Below are positions 1 through 11,017 of a stretch of 64,000 nucleotides of DNA, in pieces. The stretch spans positions 139,893,875 through 139,957,874 of the forward strand of contig CM034546.1 of the NCBI GenBank assembly GCA_020055645.1. The letters are read 5' to 3'. A program made the translations under genes and the position numbers. Position 1 is the first letter of the stretch. Each line of letters starts with the position of its first letter. Under the pieces are notes generated by a model. That model ran no database searches and was not told the DNA's origin. It worked only from the letters and a program-made list of their open reading frames with translations. This stretch comes from Tomocerus qinae. Its lineage: Eukaryota > Arthropoda > Collembola > Entomobryomorpha > Tomoceridae.

Positions 1-1401
1 CCAGTCATTCAACCTAATTGGCATTTATGAGCTTCATTTTCCTCATTAAGCATTCATCCCTTCTTAGTTTGACTTTGTCCCAAAGTCAGAAGTGCGATAC
101 GAACGAAAAGTTCAAGGCACTAGACTGTCGCCAATGATTTAGCATAACCAAGTCGCTTAGCCTATGAGAGTTAGACAACGTCCCACAGCTTCACCGTATT
201 ATAGACTACAAGCCTATAATATAACACTCAAGTTTCATCAGGGCAATATGAGAAAAAGTGAAAAATTTTAATTACGAAATAACAAAAACTGAATTTAACT
301 AAGCAAAAATGACATATTCACTGTCTGTTCATGTCCATGAACCAGTGCATACAAATACAACGTTGCCAAACTGTACTCTATACCTTCTCTACAGGCCAAT
401 TGCAAAAATAATATCACTGAACAATCCCCAATATAATAATTAACATTTAACGTATGTGTTCATTCCTTAATGAAAATCCCCAATATTTTCAAAAGTATTT
501 TACTTAATTATTATCCATCCCAAAATTATTTATCGGCATTACTGAACCATTGTATGTGTATAGCAGTAGTCAGACCACCGTGGTATGTATACGAATCATA
601 CATACGACGAAAAAACAGATTTTTTGATTATGCGAGTGAAAGTACATTGCACAAAATTATTCCCATCGTGAAATATCCCCAAAACAAAGTGAAATAACGA
701 AATTACTGAATGACGATGGTTGACGCCCCTCTGACTGTACTTTACACATACAACGCATAGAATGCCATGCCGCAAATCAATTTATCCCCTTTTTATCCAT
801 AAATATTAATTGATATTTCGATTCCCCATTATAATTTTAATGTATTTTAAATGATAATGTAACTTACGTTTGAAAATTTCTGCTGATTGACGAATTCCAA
901 GTCGGATAATCGGACGAATACGAAGACCGTTTCTTGTCGTATTAGGGTTTTGGCGGGATGTGCTATCAGTACGTAGAGCTAAAGGTACGGTTGTCCAATC
1001 GTCACTTGATCTCGTCAATCTGTCTCGAACGCAAGTAGTTGCAATAACCGGATGTCAATGCCCAAATAGATGAGTATGCCAATGCCCAATTAAGTCAACC
1101 AACGACGAGTCAACTTTACTTTTAGGAGCACACTTTAATTTCTGACCACTCCAGTCAAGACCCAAATGCCAATTCCTAAAACTAATGCGTGTCTCGAAAG
1201 TTCTTCAGCTTTGGTTTCGCTTCCTCAGCCGCACGATTGTTCGAACTTTCGGACGCGCGCACTACAAACTAACATATTCCCTCGTAAACCTTATAATCTT
1301 ATGCTTATAAGCCTATATAAACCTATCTCTGACACCCTTCACCCTTTCATATGTAGGATTATCCATTTTTAGAAATTGAGAAACTGAGAAATTGAAAAAC
1401 T
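1..1401. other. Gene-poor AT-rich stretch
   Basis: I see no convincing gene here. The short open frames (470-697 plus, 806-1018 minus, 1166-1372 plus) have no recognisable domain. The last 35 bases before the LINE copy are a short degenerate repeat of a GAGAAATTGAAAAACT-like unit. The flanking sequence could be host DNA or the remains of an unrecognised repeat. Confidence 0.5.
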
Positions 1402-3535
1402 GAGAAAGCACAGGCAATTTATAAATTTTACTCTTAATGATTTCTTTATTTTGAGAAAGAGTATCGAGCAACGGAAGTAGTATGCGAACAACGGACTGAA
1501 GCTGATGACAACGAAATATCTGTGTTTGAACTAGACAGAGAATTTAAAAACTTTAAGAATTTAGTTGCGACTTTATGAAATCTTTCTAAAAACAAATCAC
1601 CTGGAAATGACGGAGTACCTAATGTGAAAATGTCTGTATCTTATTGACTGAATAAATTATTATTGGAGAAATGAAAGCTTTCTTAGAGAATTTACAGAAA
1701 CTCTAATAACACCAATTTTTAAAAAAGGTGACAAAAGTGATCCTAAAAACTATGGTCCAATACCATTAGCTAATACTATCTTGAAGCTGATAACATCCGT
1801 AAAAAATCTGAAAGAAGAGATAGAAGACTATATATCTACCTTAAGTGCGATAATTCAAAAGACAGTTCATAGAAAAGGAAAGAAACTGTACACTTTGCTT
1901 ATAGATCTATCTTGATTCTATATCCCATGAGAAATTAGGGTCAAAACTACAGATACTAAAAGTTAGCTCCAAATTTGCTAGTGTAATTAAAGGTATATAC
2001 ACCAAAGCTAGGATTAGAACTTGTGCAGGTGAAAGCCAATGTTTTGAGATAGAAAGGGGAGTTTTACAAGTCCTCTCCTTTTTACGCTCTTTCTAGAAGG
2101 CTTAATACACGAACTAAACGATTCAAACATACCCTCTGTTCACCTAGGTCACAGTAATATACATATATTACTCTATGCTAAATATTCCAGTACAGTTTCA
2201 GTAAAAGGTAAACATTGTATGTAATTACTTTCAAATAAACAATTTAAATATTAATCTATGCAAAACAAAAGTAGTGATCTTTAGAAAACCTTTAGCCTCT
2301 CTTCCTAAAATCTACTGGGAAAATGATGAAATCGAAATTGTTGAACAGTACTTTTATCTTGGGGTGCCTTTTAACGCAGTTTATAAAATTGACGACGCGG
2401 TAGAATACTTATATCAATAAATATCAATATAGCAAAATCTTCACTATTTAGTCTAGTCTATACGTACATCTATTTAACTCGTTGGTGAGGTCGGTCTTAA
2501 CATACAACGTTCCAATTTGGGGACTATCTTGCTTTGAAAAATTAGTTTTTTCAAATGAATTTTTTGCACAGGCTATTCTGTGTCCCGAAATGGACACCTA
2601 GATGGATATTTATAATATAGACACTGATTCTTCCATTACAAACGTTTTTAGATAGAAGGATAATTAAATTTTGGCATAGAGTTTTAAAAAAACCCGACAT
2701 TGTGTACCAAGCATTTGTAGAGTGATGAAACGAATGAAACGACAAACGTGGTTTAATCAATAGTCTAATCTGCTTAAAAACTATGATCTAAATGGAGTTG
2801 GAGTTAAATGTGAATCAAAACTTTAGTTACAGTAGTTGAACCTTAAATCACAAAATAATTGAATGTCAATCAAAAATTAAAGAAAATTGATGGTCTTCGA
2901 TATAAGCTGCATGAAATGTAGTAACAAGCTCAAACACATTTCACGTCAAAGGCACACATTTTAAAACAAAATTACCTTGACTTGAAGCCATGGGCTATGA
3001 CTAGAATCGTGTTTCAACTGAAAATAGATATCAATCATGTCACTCCCACAGGCAAAAACATATAACTAGGGGCCATTCAAAATATGTATCACCTGGAAAA
3101 CGAAGGATTATGCAAATTATGTAACCTTAATAAAATGAAGAGAGAATGTACTTTCCGGTATGCATCATTGCCAACATTATAAACATGTTAGGCATGTACC
3201 CCATAGTCCACATACTACTGATCATTACATTAACATATATGATCTAGGATGCTAAATCGTTGTATTTGTTCTGGAAAGGTGTGAATTCAGTAAGATCTTG
3301 CTGACTTAGACTTTTTTCTATAGTGAGTGTAAACAAAGTAGTTAGATGAGATAAGAGGTACTGTTATATTGTACTGAGGAGTAAGTACAATATAACTCTA
3401 TCTATAACAAATATAACACAGATTAGTTTCCGCGACTTTACAATTTAAACACATTTAAATAATTCTTTGTAAAAAAATGTAAAGGCCAAAGGCCATATCG
3501 TCTCAATAAAGTCATTATTATTATCATTACATATT
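1402..3535 (+). mobile_element. 5'-truncated, decayed LINE copy (same family as 44919-52380)
   Basis: The sequence aligns closely with the reverse transcriptase half of the LINE at 49.8-52.4 kb. It starts at the shared GAGAAAGCACAGGC and covers the finger/palm region, the C-terminal CxxC region and the 3' untranslated region. It begins inside the RT coding part, the usual 5' truncation of target-primed insertion. The frame is interrupted by many stops, small insertions and deletions, so it is a dead copy. It is clearly older than the downstream copy, whose frames are much more open. Its 3' part runs about 110 bases further than the downstream copy and ends in a short ATT-rich tail after AATAAAGTC, which looks like a genuine LINE 3' end. 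Confidence 0.85.
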
Positions 3536-4446
3536 TTATAAAGTTATTGACCACGGTGCATTGTCAATTTCTTTGATGCTTCTTCAGATTCTAACAATTT
3601 ATAATTTCTGAAAAATTTTATCTTACGTGAAGAAGGAATCTTTGGTTTCCCTGTTTCACAAGAAATACAAAGTCGTGGTTAGTAATACTGTTATATAAAA
3701 CTAGTGAACCCAGCTAAGGGGCAAATCTATCACTCAAGAGAAATTCAGCAGGTCACCCATCGCAGTAATAACAATTTCGAAAACACCCCATTAGGTTATT
3801 TGTTACCTTTGTAAATTTAAATATTTAAACATTTAAATATTTAAATTAATATACTTTTATTATCTTGTGTTTGGTGAAATTAGCTGCAGCCCCAACTTCC
3901 TGATAAAAAGGAATTTCCTACACCAAAATAATAACTGTAGATCGTAGCATCAAATTCAGGGAACAATGGAAGACTCCCTTTTTGAAAAAAATCCCACAAA
4001 GTCACCAAAAAGCTCCCTTTTTAATTCAAAAAAATAAGATTCTCCCTGGGATTTTGGAAATACGTACAAATTCAATGAGTACAACTTACGAATAAATATT
4101 TTTAAAGAATAAATAGTTAGTTACCCAGTACTGTTATTTAACTCTACAAAAAGGTGTGCCAACTGCCAAAGGAATCAAGAGGGTAGTAAAAAAGTAAACC
4201 CAGTTCTAAAAGTTTCAAATAAGTTTGTCGATATAACAGACCCAATTTGGATTAGAAATTTTGAAATGCAATTTATAAGGCACGTTACGATCATTACGAA
4301 ATGTCCCCTTTCGCCAATCATTTCCATTCAATCACGAGTCACCATACCATTCAACCTTCTTGTGTAAATTTCTATTGTTTTGATGTTACAACGTTACAAT
4401 AATATGAAACGACTCTTTTCGGTTGTTTAGAGGAATTAATGTTTTC
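3536..4446. other. AT-rich intergenic stretch
   Basis: No gene or element could be named. Around 3800-3860 there is a low-complexity run of ATTTAAATATTTAAAC-like repeats. No coding pattern continues across the stretch. Confidence 0.5.
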
Positions 4447-4518
4447 AATAATGTACCCCAACGCATACCTCCATGTACTAAATTTAGCACATGAAGGTAT
4501 ACGTTGGGGTACATTATT
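4447..4518 (-). repeat. Near-perfect 30-bp hairpin, 12-base loop
   Basis: Two 30-base arms (4447-4476 and 4489-4518) are inverted copies with only two differences. Read on the minus strand, both differences become G-U pairs, so the transcript would fold into an unbroken 30-bp stem with a 12-base loop. On the plus strand they are C-A mismatches. At 72 nt the size suits a microRNA precursor. A TA dinucleotide lies at each edge, so a tiny palindromic mariner-type MITE is an equal alternative. I do not recognise either arm as a known microRNA. Confidence 0.55.
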
Positions 4519-4554
4519 AAAAGCATTAGTTGGGCTTGCGCATTTTGCTTTTAA

Positions 4555-4676
4555 GGAACATGCATATATAACGTGTGCAGTTTATGGGAGGAGGAGGTAC
4601 TCAAAAGTGTTGCAGTCAACACTTATGTTACACATGGGGGAGGGGGTTTTGCGTTACGTAGTATATGCATGTTTCC
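4555..4676. mobile_element. Short MITE-like inverted repeat, TAA duplication
   Basis: The ends GGAACATGCATATA and its diverged inverted partner (about 25 bases with a few differences) enclose a 122-bp unit. TAA lies immediately outside both ends, the 3-bp TWA duplication typical of PIF/Harbinger MITEs. There is no coding capacity. The duplication is short and the region AT-rich, so the class assignment is tentative. Confidence 0.4.
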
Positions 4677-4732
4677 TAAGCTCTCCTACCAGACAAATAT
4701 AGATAGATTCGTAATTTTTTTCAACTCTAGGA

Positions 4733-4973
4733 TTATATTATAGATACCTGATTGTACAACAAAGTCACAACAAAGTATAAGGATTTATAAACCCTTCTAT
4801 CACCACTTTTATAAACTGTTATGAATTGTTTATATCCAAGGGGTGACATTGCGTTTGCTAAGAGTGTATTTTCAGGTTTAAGCAAGTCAAAGTTAAAATC
4901 ACCAAGAACAATAATTTCCGAGTTATGTGTGCCTAGATAATTGTGCAATATATTTAACTCAAGCATCCCTATC
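4733..4973 (-). pseudogene. LINE endonuclease fragment
   Basis: The minus-strand translation contains EIIVLGDFNFDLLKPEN, the GDFN motif of apurinic-type LINE endonucleases, with flanking sequence of the expected spacing. It lacks the rest of the endonuclease and any RT, so it is a short relic. Its upstream side is interrupted by the 584-bp hAT MITE at 4974, and the frame may resume briefly past 5557. It is too short to assign to a LINE clade and is not obviously the same family as the LINE at 44.9-52.4 kb. Confidence 0.6.
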
Positions 4974-5557
4974 CAGTGTACAAAATTTACCACTTTTTAG
5001 GCTTTTTTACCATCACAGTGGTAAAAATGCACTTATTGGTAAATATGCATTTAATGGTAAAATTGGTAAATTTTAGCGATAGATTAGACAGATTAGTACA
5101 GATACACAACAGACTTACTAAAATATGTTTTAAAACTTTCTTTTCTATGAAATATTTCCAATTAGATCCTTAATTTATAAAATTAATCCTATTTATCTAA
5201 TTGCTCACCGAAAGTTATAAAAAATGGTACTGAAACCAAGATTGTATTTGAATCGCCAATTTAATTGCAAATAATTTCTCAATCGACAAATAAGGCTATT
5301 AGTGTCCCAACTGTTGAATCCAACCCTGATTAATGAACTTTTATCATTGTGTGACAACAATCATCCGCTGCTAAGCTATTTCATACTTTAGCACCAAATT
5401 TTATTCAAAATTTAAACACGAAATTTAAATGTAACTATTTTTATCGTTTTTACCATTTATACCACTTACCACTACTTTTTAGGTAGTGGTATTTAACGTT
5501 AAATACCATTAAAAACCACTTACCACTGGTACGTGGTAAATGGTATTTTGTACACTG
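4974..5557. mobile_element. hAT-type MITE with 8-bp TSD TCCCTATC
   Basis: The element is 584 bp. Both ends read CAGTGTACAAAAT inward, a perfect 13-bp terminal inverted repeat, followed by several subterminal copies of TTACCACT/AGTGGTAA on both strands. The 8 bases TCCCTATC lie directly outside both ends (4966-4973 and 5558-5565) and match exactly. An 8-bp duplication, CAG/CTG termini and short subterminal repeats are the signature of a non-autonomous hAT element. No transposase is present. The perfect duplication suggests a fairly recent insertion. Confidence 0.88.
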
Positions 5558-5879
5558 TCCCTATCTGCATGTACAAGTCTCCGACTCCCTGACTTAAATG
5601 GACATTTTATAATACAATGTGATGCCTCCAACTGCGGGGTTGGTGCAATTCAATTACAGAAACATTCAAGGTTTAAAATATCCAGTTTGGTTTTAAGTAG
5701 AATGGATGAAGTTCATGTAATTCAGTTCGATTCTCTCATGATTGAACATGTAGATTTTGTGAGAGAGCAAAAGGCAGACCCCGTTCTTTCTTTGATCACA
5801 AACTGAAGATCAGGCATGAAAAAGGCAGGGTTTTTCCTAGGAAAAACCCAAAATCCCGCCCTTTTGGCTGTTATATTTC

Positions 5880-6335
5880 TTGAAGAGATTAACAAATAAA
5901 TAATCAAACTCGAACTTGTCTGTTCCAAAAGAGGTCGTATTTATTTGTTCATCAAGCAATCTAGATTTCGATAGTCTTTTTCAAGCTTTAAACAAATAAA
6001 TAAATAGCATTTTATTATTTTAACAAAACCAAAGTAAAACTTAAATACGTGTACGCCACCAGAAAGAGACTGAATTATTTGCTTAGAAATAAGATACAAA
6101 TTATATTTATAATCATTTTTAAGTTACCTTATTGATGAATGAAATACCTAAATTAGTATAACCGTTTTTAGAAGTAGTATAATTGTAATTATCATCTTTT
6201 ATAACTAAAATTTTGAAAAAAATTAGAAAGGAATATTACTTAGAATTTGATTCAAACCGAATTTAAATTTTGTAGTTAACATACACAACACGTGATCTAT
6301 ATCAAGGTGTACTTGATTTTGGTTATCAAGAAGTA
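5880..6335. other. AT-rich stretch between hAT-like end and Gypsy element
   Basis: No gene is seen. Since the Gypsy element interrupts DNA whose other side begins at 26205 next to the Penelope-like reading frame, this stretch probably holds the 3' flank of that Penelope-like copy. Several AAATAAATA-type runs are present. Confidence 0.4.
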
Positions 6336-6340
6336 GTCAT

Positions 6341-6545
6341 TGTATTATTCGGGTGCTTTGTGAATGCGGTCTAAGGTGAATATGCACCGCATAACAACGT
6401 ATGAAAATGAGATATGCAGCAGATCTCTAATTCGGGTTTTACTCGTTTATTTCTCTAGCTCCAACTGACTGGATTCGCGCTAGCATTTTTTACAAATTGG
6501 CAGATAGCAGTAATAGATTGTATCACGTTATAGGCTATCTGCACA
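6341..6545 (-). repeat. Gypsy 3' LTR (uninterrupted)
   Basis: 205 bp, beginning TGTATTATTCGG and ending CTATCTGCACA on the plus strand. It is the undisturbed partner of the LTR cut in two by the Polinton, and the purine-rich tract sits at its inner edge. The two LTRs differ at one base near 6375 and one near 6500. Confidence 0.93.
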
Positions 6546-6736
6546 TCTCCCTCTTTAAAGATCTATGCCTAGTCGCTTGATAGGCTTGGTCTCTCGTTTC
6601 GGTCTCCGGGCCTGCTGCTGATTCGGGCTGGCTCCCGGGTTTGACGACTTAGTCGGCTGACTACTGTCGACCGTCGGAGCATCCTGGGGTGCTGTCCTCC
6701 GAGTGGGTAGAGACCACCTGATCTTCTACGCGTTTG

Positions 6737-9700
6737 TCACCATCCTCCGCCGTCGGCCTTGGTAAGGATGTTCTGGTGAGATTGAAGGTGTTTCTCCGGA
6801 CGCTTCCTCTGGGGGTCTTGACGATGAAAGAGCGTGGTTGCTCCGCTTTGTCGGTAACCGTTCCCCAAAGTCCTGAGATCTTTCACCCAAACCGTGTCTC
6901 CTTTGATCGGTTCCTCTTTTTGATGGACACCGTGACGTCTGTCGTAATTTGTTTTCTGACTGCTGCGTCTCTTCTCCTCCTTTCCCCTCAATTTCTCCGA
7001 ATTGACCTGTTTTGGCGTAAGTAAACTCGCTGCCACAGGTAATGTTGTTCGGATTCGGCGACCCATGAGGAGTTCAGCCGGGCTGAATCCGTTTGCCAAG
7101 GGCGTCGCTCGGTATTCCATGAGAGCTGCATAAGGATCGAAGTTCTTTTTCAGCATTTGCTTTACGATTTTCACGCCGACCTCCGCAAATCCGTTGCTTT
7201 GGGCGAATTTTGGGCTGGATGTCTGGTGAACAAAACCGTATTCTTTAGCAAACTTTGTGAATGCAGAGCCTAGCATGTTTTTGAATTGTGGGCCGTTGTC
7301 GCTCATAACCACTTCCGGTACTCCATGACGGGAAAATATTGACTTGCAGTGGGCGACGACCGCTTCAGACGTTGTACTGGTTAATGACACTATTTCAGGA
7401 TATCTTGAATAGTAATCAGTCACAAGGAGATAGTTCTTTCCATTCAAGTAGAAGAGATCCATGGCAAGTTTCTGCCATGGGCGTTCTGGAAATTCTGAAG
7501 GTATGAGAGGTTGAAGGCGTCCGGCTGCCTCTTTGACACACTCGAGACACCGTTGAACCGTTTCAGCGATTTGTACTGACAGTCCTGGCCACCAGACTGC
7601 TTCCCGAGCTCTCGCTCGGCACTTGGTGATTCCTAGATGTCCACTATGAATTATCTCCAAGAGTTCTCGTTGCATGGATCTACGGATGACAATCCGGCTT
7701 CCTCGCATGAGAAGTCCGTCTTGGATTGATATCTCGTCTCTCACACTCCAAAATAATTTGCATTCGGGATCTAGTTTGTCTCGCGTTGGCCATCCCTGAG
7801 TGCTGTAGCCTGCCAGTTTATGTGTAGTTGGATCGTTCTGCTGAGCCTTCCAAATCTCTTGAAGTTTCTCGTCTCGGATTGGTAAGCTAGCGATCATTAG
7901 GTTAACATAGGCAGAGATTTCTTCCTCCAAATCGTCTGGATCTGCACTTGCCAAGGGTTGCCTGGATAACACATCGGCAGTAATCAAGTCCTTGCCTGGC
8001 GTGTAGAAGTTTTGATATGTGTATCGCATCATGCGCATACGTAAGCATTGTAGTCGAGGGGTAAGTTCATCAAGATTCTTACTTGTGAAGATAGGCACTA
8101 AGGGTTTGTGATCGGTTTCGATGTTGAACTCCAACCCTGACAAGAAATCCGCAAAACGCCCACAAGCCCATGTGAACGCCAGTGCTTCTTTTTCTATTTG
8201 TGCATACCCCTTTTCAGCTGCTGTCAAGGACCTCGAAGCGTAGAAAACTGGTTTGAAGTTTCCGTCTTCGTGTTTTATCTTTAGGACTGCCCCCAGTCCG
8301 TATGATGACGCGTCCGCTGAAATAACTGTTTGTTTCGCCAAGTCGAATATGGCGAGCACTGGAGCACTAGTGATAATTCTTTTCACTTCGTCGAAAGAGT
8401 TCTGCTGTTCGATTCCCCACACAAATGTTTTGTCAGCCCGTAGAAGTTCATTCAAGGGTTTGGTGACGTCAGACATTCGTTGCACAAACTTGCCAAGGTA
8501 ATTGGCTAGTCCAAGGAATCTTCGCACTCCAGAAATATCCGTAGGCTCGGGCATGTCTCGAATAGCCTCGACTTTGGGTGTGTCAGGCGTAATTCCCGAG
8601 TCATCGATGATATGTCCTAAGAAGCGCACTCGTTTGACACCGAATTCGCACTTCTTTCTGTTCAGAGTAACACCAGCTGCCTGAAGTCGTCGTACCACTT
8701 CTATGAGCCTCGCGTCGTGTTCCTCGATTGTGTTTACCCCTACTAAGATGTCGTCCATGTGGCAAATCACTCCTTCCATTCCTCTAAGAATTTGACTCAT
8801 CTTCTTTTGGAAAACTTCTGGGGCTGAGGAGATGCCGTAAGGTATTCGTTGAAAACAATACCGTCCGTATGGCGTAATGAACGTCGTGAGCAGTTGAGAT
8901 TGTGGATCCAATGGAAATTGCCAAAATCCGTCGTTCTGGTCGATTTTGCTCTTGTAGCGAAAACCACCAAGAAGTCCCAACGAATGTTCAACCACTGCGA
9001 CTGGATGACGTTCACGAAGAACACTTTTGTTTAGTTGAGTTAGATCGACACAAATTCGTAGCTTGCCTTGAGGTTTACTAGCAATCACTAACGGAGCACA
9101 CCAGTCTGTAGGTTCCTCAACTGGCCTAATAACACCCATTAGCATCATGTCATCTAAGTGTTTCTTGAGTTGTTTCATCAAGGGAATTGGCACTCGTCGT
9201 GGGGCGTGAACTGCATATGGCATTGCATCTTGTTTCAGTGTAATCCTGTGTTGCACATCCACTTTCCCGAGTCCTTTGAATAATTTCGGAAATTCCTTTT
9301 CCGGTTGCACTGTGGTCGTTGCTGAGACACTCCCAATTCGTTGCACTAAATTGAGTTCCTCACAGGCTCGCAGTCCCAATAATGGCTTTGTGAGTCCCTG
9401 AACCACGTAGACTTTTTCTTCTATGGATTTTGTTCCGCAACGAAGTGTAGCAGTAAATTCTCCGATCGTGGACAATTTTACTCCGTCGGGACCATTTAGC
9501 AATCTGTTGGGCTTCCGTAATTCTGTACCGCCAAGCTTATGCTGTATTGACCTTGGTATCGCTGTGACATCGGCTCCTGGGTCGAGTTTGAAATTCACTC
9601 GCCGTCCATTCAGATTCACGTTTTGGTACCATCTTTTCTGTCTGTCTGCATGAGAAATTTCTCCAACAACTTGGCCCTGGCTTTGGACCTCTGGCATACG

Positions 9701-10420
9701 TTCCTTAAACGTGCTGTTGGTCTGTGATATTGTAGCAAGGCATCCAACATCATAATTATTGAAATTATTTTCGTTTTTACGGGACTTACTTGATTTGCAT
9801 ACTTTACCATAATGGCCTGTCTTCCCGCATTTATTGCATGTAGACTTACTAGCCGGGCATTCCGGCTTCTTGTGGATTTGTGTACCTCCACACCAGTAAC
9901 ATTTCTTGCGACCAGCTGTTACTTCGTCTCGTTTGATTGTTGTCGCGTTGTTGGGTTTCTTCCCCCTTTTTGTGTTTCCCTTGGAGGTAGTGTGCACTCG
10001 GTCGACAGGATCTGTGGGCTGATCCTTTCTGCGGAGATCTTGATTTTGCCGTTTCACATCCTCGTTCTGTCTCGTCATCTCAATAGCCTTGGTCAGCGTT
10101 AAAGCATTGTCCAGCTGTAGTTTCTCAGATAACTTCCGGTCTCGCACACCAACAACAATTCTGTCTCTAATCATTTCGTCGTGTAATGTTTTGTAGTCAC
10201 AAAATTCGGCCAATGCGTACAATGCAGTAATGCACTGTTCAGCTGGCTCATTGTCTTTCTGCACTCGCATATTGAACTTTGCACGTTCATAAATGACATT
10301 ACGACGTACCACGAAATGTTTGTCAAGAGCCTTGACGACAACATCAAACTTTTTCTTGTCTGCATCTGACAATCCCAATGTCAACATGACGTCGTCTGCT
10401 TGATCTCCTATGAGATACAT
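6737..10420 (-). CDS. Gypsy Gag-Pol polyprotein
   Basis: A 1,227-codon open frame. Its start is Gag capsid-like (DADKKKFDVVVKALDKHF), followed by two zinc knuckles (CYWCGG near residue 175 and CNKCGKTGHYGKVC). Then come an aspartic protease (FKLDPGADVTAIP, near residue 280), a reverse transcriptase with HMDDILVG near residue 557, RNase H (ADASSYGLGAVL near 707), an HHCC integrase zinc finger (HSGHLGITK) and an integrase core (SDNGPQFKN). Related sequence upstream to about 10575 looks like the start of Gag. In this family the polyprotein makes virus-like particles and copies the element's RNA into DNA in the cytoplasm. Treated here as a nearly whole, recent fossil. Confidence 0.92.
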   Translation of the reverse strand: MYLIGDQADDVMLTLGLSDADKKKFDVVVKALDKHFVVRRNVIYERAKFNMRVQKDNEPAEQCITALYALAEFCDYKTLHDEMIRDRIVVGVRDRKLSEKLQLDNALTLTKAIEMTRQNEDVKRQNQDLRRKDQPTDPVDRVHTTSKGNTKRGKKPNNATTIKRDEVTAGRKKCYWCGGTQIHKKPECPASKSTCNKCGKTGHYGKVCKSSKSRKNENNFNNYDVGCLATISQTNSTFKERMPEVQSQGQVVGEISHADRQKRWYQNVNLNGRRVNFKLDPGADVTAIPRSIQHKLGGTELRKPNRLLNGPDGVKLSTIGEFTATLRCGTKSIEEKVYVVQGLTKPLLGLRACEELNLVQRIGSVSATTTVQPEKEFPKLFKGLGKVDVQHRITLKQDAMPYAVHAPRRVPIPLMKQLKKHLDDMMLMGVIRPVEEPTDWCAPLVIASKPQGKLRICVDLTQLNKSVLRERHPVAVVEHSLGLLGGFRYKSKIDQNDGFWQFPLDPQSQLLTTFITPYGRYCFQRIPYGISSAPEVFQKKMSQILRGMEGVICHMDDILVGVNTIEEHDARLIEVVRRLQAAGVTLNRKKCEFGVKRVRFLGHIIDDSGITPDTPKVEAIRDMPEPTDISGVRRFLGLANYLGKFVQRMSDVTKPLNELLRADKTFVWGIEQQNSFDEVKRIITSAPVLAIFDLAKQTVISADASSYGLGAVLKIKHEDGNFKPVFYASRSLTAAEKGYAQIEKEALAFTWACGRFADFLSGLEFNIETDHKPLVPIFTSKNLDELTPRLQCLRMRMMRYTYQNFYTPGKDLITADVLSRQPLASADPDDLEEEISAYVNLMIASLPIRDEKLQEIWKAQQNDPTTHKLAGYSTQGWPTRDKLDPECKLFWSVRDEISIQDGLLMRGSRIVIRRSMQRELLEIIHSGHLGITKCRARAREAVWWPGLSVQIAETVQRCLECVKEAAGRLQPLIPSEFPERPWQKLAMDLFYLNGKNYLLVTDYYSRYPEIVSLTSTTSEAVVAHCKSIFSRHGVPEVVMSDNGPQFKNMLGSAFTKFAKEYGFVHQTSSPKFAQSNGFAEVGVKIVKQMLKKNFDPYAALMEYRATPLANGFSPAELLMGRRIRTTLPVAASLLTPKQVNSEKLRGKEEKRRSSQKTNYDRRHGVHQKEEPIKGDTVWVKDLRTLGNGYRQSGATTLFHRQDPQRKRPEKHLQSHQNILTKADGGGW

Positions 10421-10678
10421 GAGCGTATTGACCTGCTCTTCTTCGTCTTTTGAAGAAAGTCCCGAAGCTCCACGGTAGCGCTGGAACCTTCGGATCCACT
10501 TTGGCCATTCCCCCGGAGAGACACTGCACTAGAGTCTGTCCGTCGTAGTTGCTGCCGTGGCTGCGGCCATGTTGATTTAGAGTAGGAACACGAGGTAGGA
10601 ATCAAAATTGTCAAAATTTCACTCAAAAACTTCGTTTTAACCCGGGTTTTATGGTATTGGTAGTTTCACCAGCCACCA

Positions 10679-10765
10679 TGTATTATTCGGGTGCTTTGTG
10701 AATGCGGTCTAATGTGAATATGCACCGCATAACAACGTATGAAAATGAGATATGCAGCAGATCTC
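10679..10765 (-). repeat. Gypsy 5' LTR, first part
   Basis: This 87-bp stretch matches 6341-6427 with one difference. It ends in GATCTC, where the Polinton begins. The rest of the same LTR resumes at 26076, more than 15 kb away, so the LTR was intact when the Polinton entered it. Confidence 0.93.
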
Positions 10766-10845
10766 AGTAGTAGAAATACCCGCCACCAATATGGACAGCG
10801 GGTATTGATTGTTTCACCTGAGACGAAATCCATCGATCGCACCTG
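10766..10845. repeat. Polinton left terminal repeat
   Basis: About 80 bp. It shares AGTAGTAG, CAGCGGGTATTGATTGT and AAATCCATCGATC with the right end in inverted order, separated by unmatched stretches. The inverted repeats are clearly diverged, only roughly three quarters identical by eye, which is unusual for an insertion this young. Confidence 0.8.
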
Positions 10846-10930
10846 GGGTGCTCTACTACTATAGAGTGAGCAGAGACCCGCGAATTTAGATTCATGCATG
10901 TGCTTAGTACACTAAAGCACATGCGAGCTG

Positions 10931-10965
10931 TCACTCACTCACTCACTCATTCACTCATTTAATCA
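10931..10965. repeat. CTCA microsatellite in the Polinton
   Basis: A short run of CACTCACTCACTCATTCACTCATTT-type units lies between the left terminal repeat and the first gene. No function can be assigned. Confidence 0.6.
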
Positions 10966-11017
10966 CGCACAACAATCGCATCACAAGTAACCGGACGCTA
11001 ATTAATTAGCACTCACC

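Noticed and set aside
806-1018. Minus-strand open frame with TTVPLALRTDSTSRQ
   Set aside because: It faintly recalls integrase C-terminal sequence but no flanking motif supports it. Not reported as a gene.
4439-4702. 87-codon open frame
   Set aside because: It is produced by the hairpin and the short MITE, not by a gene.
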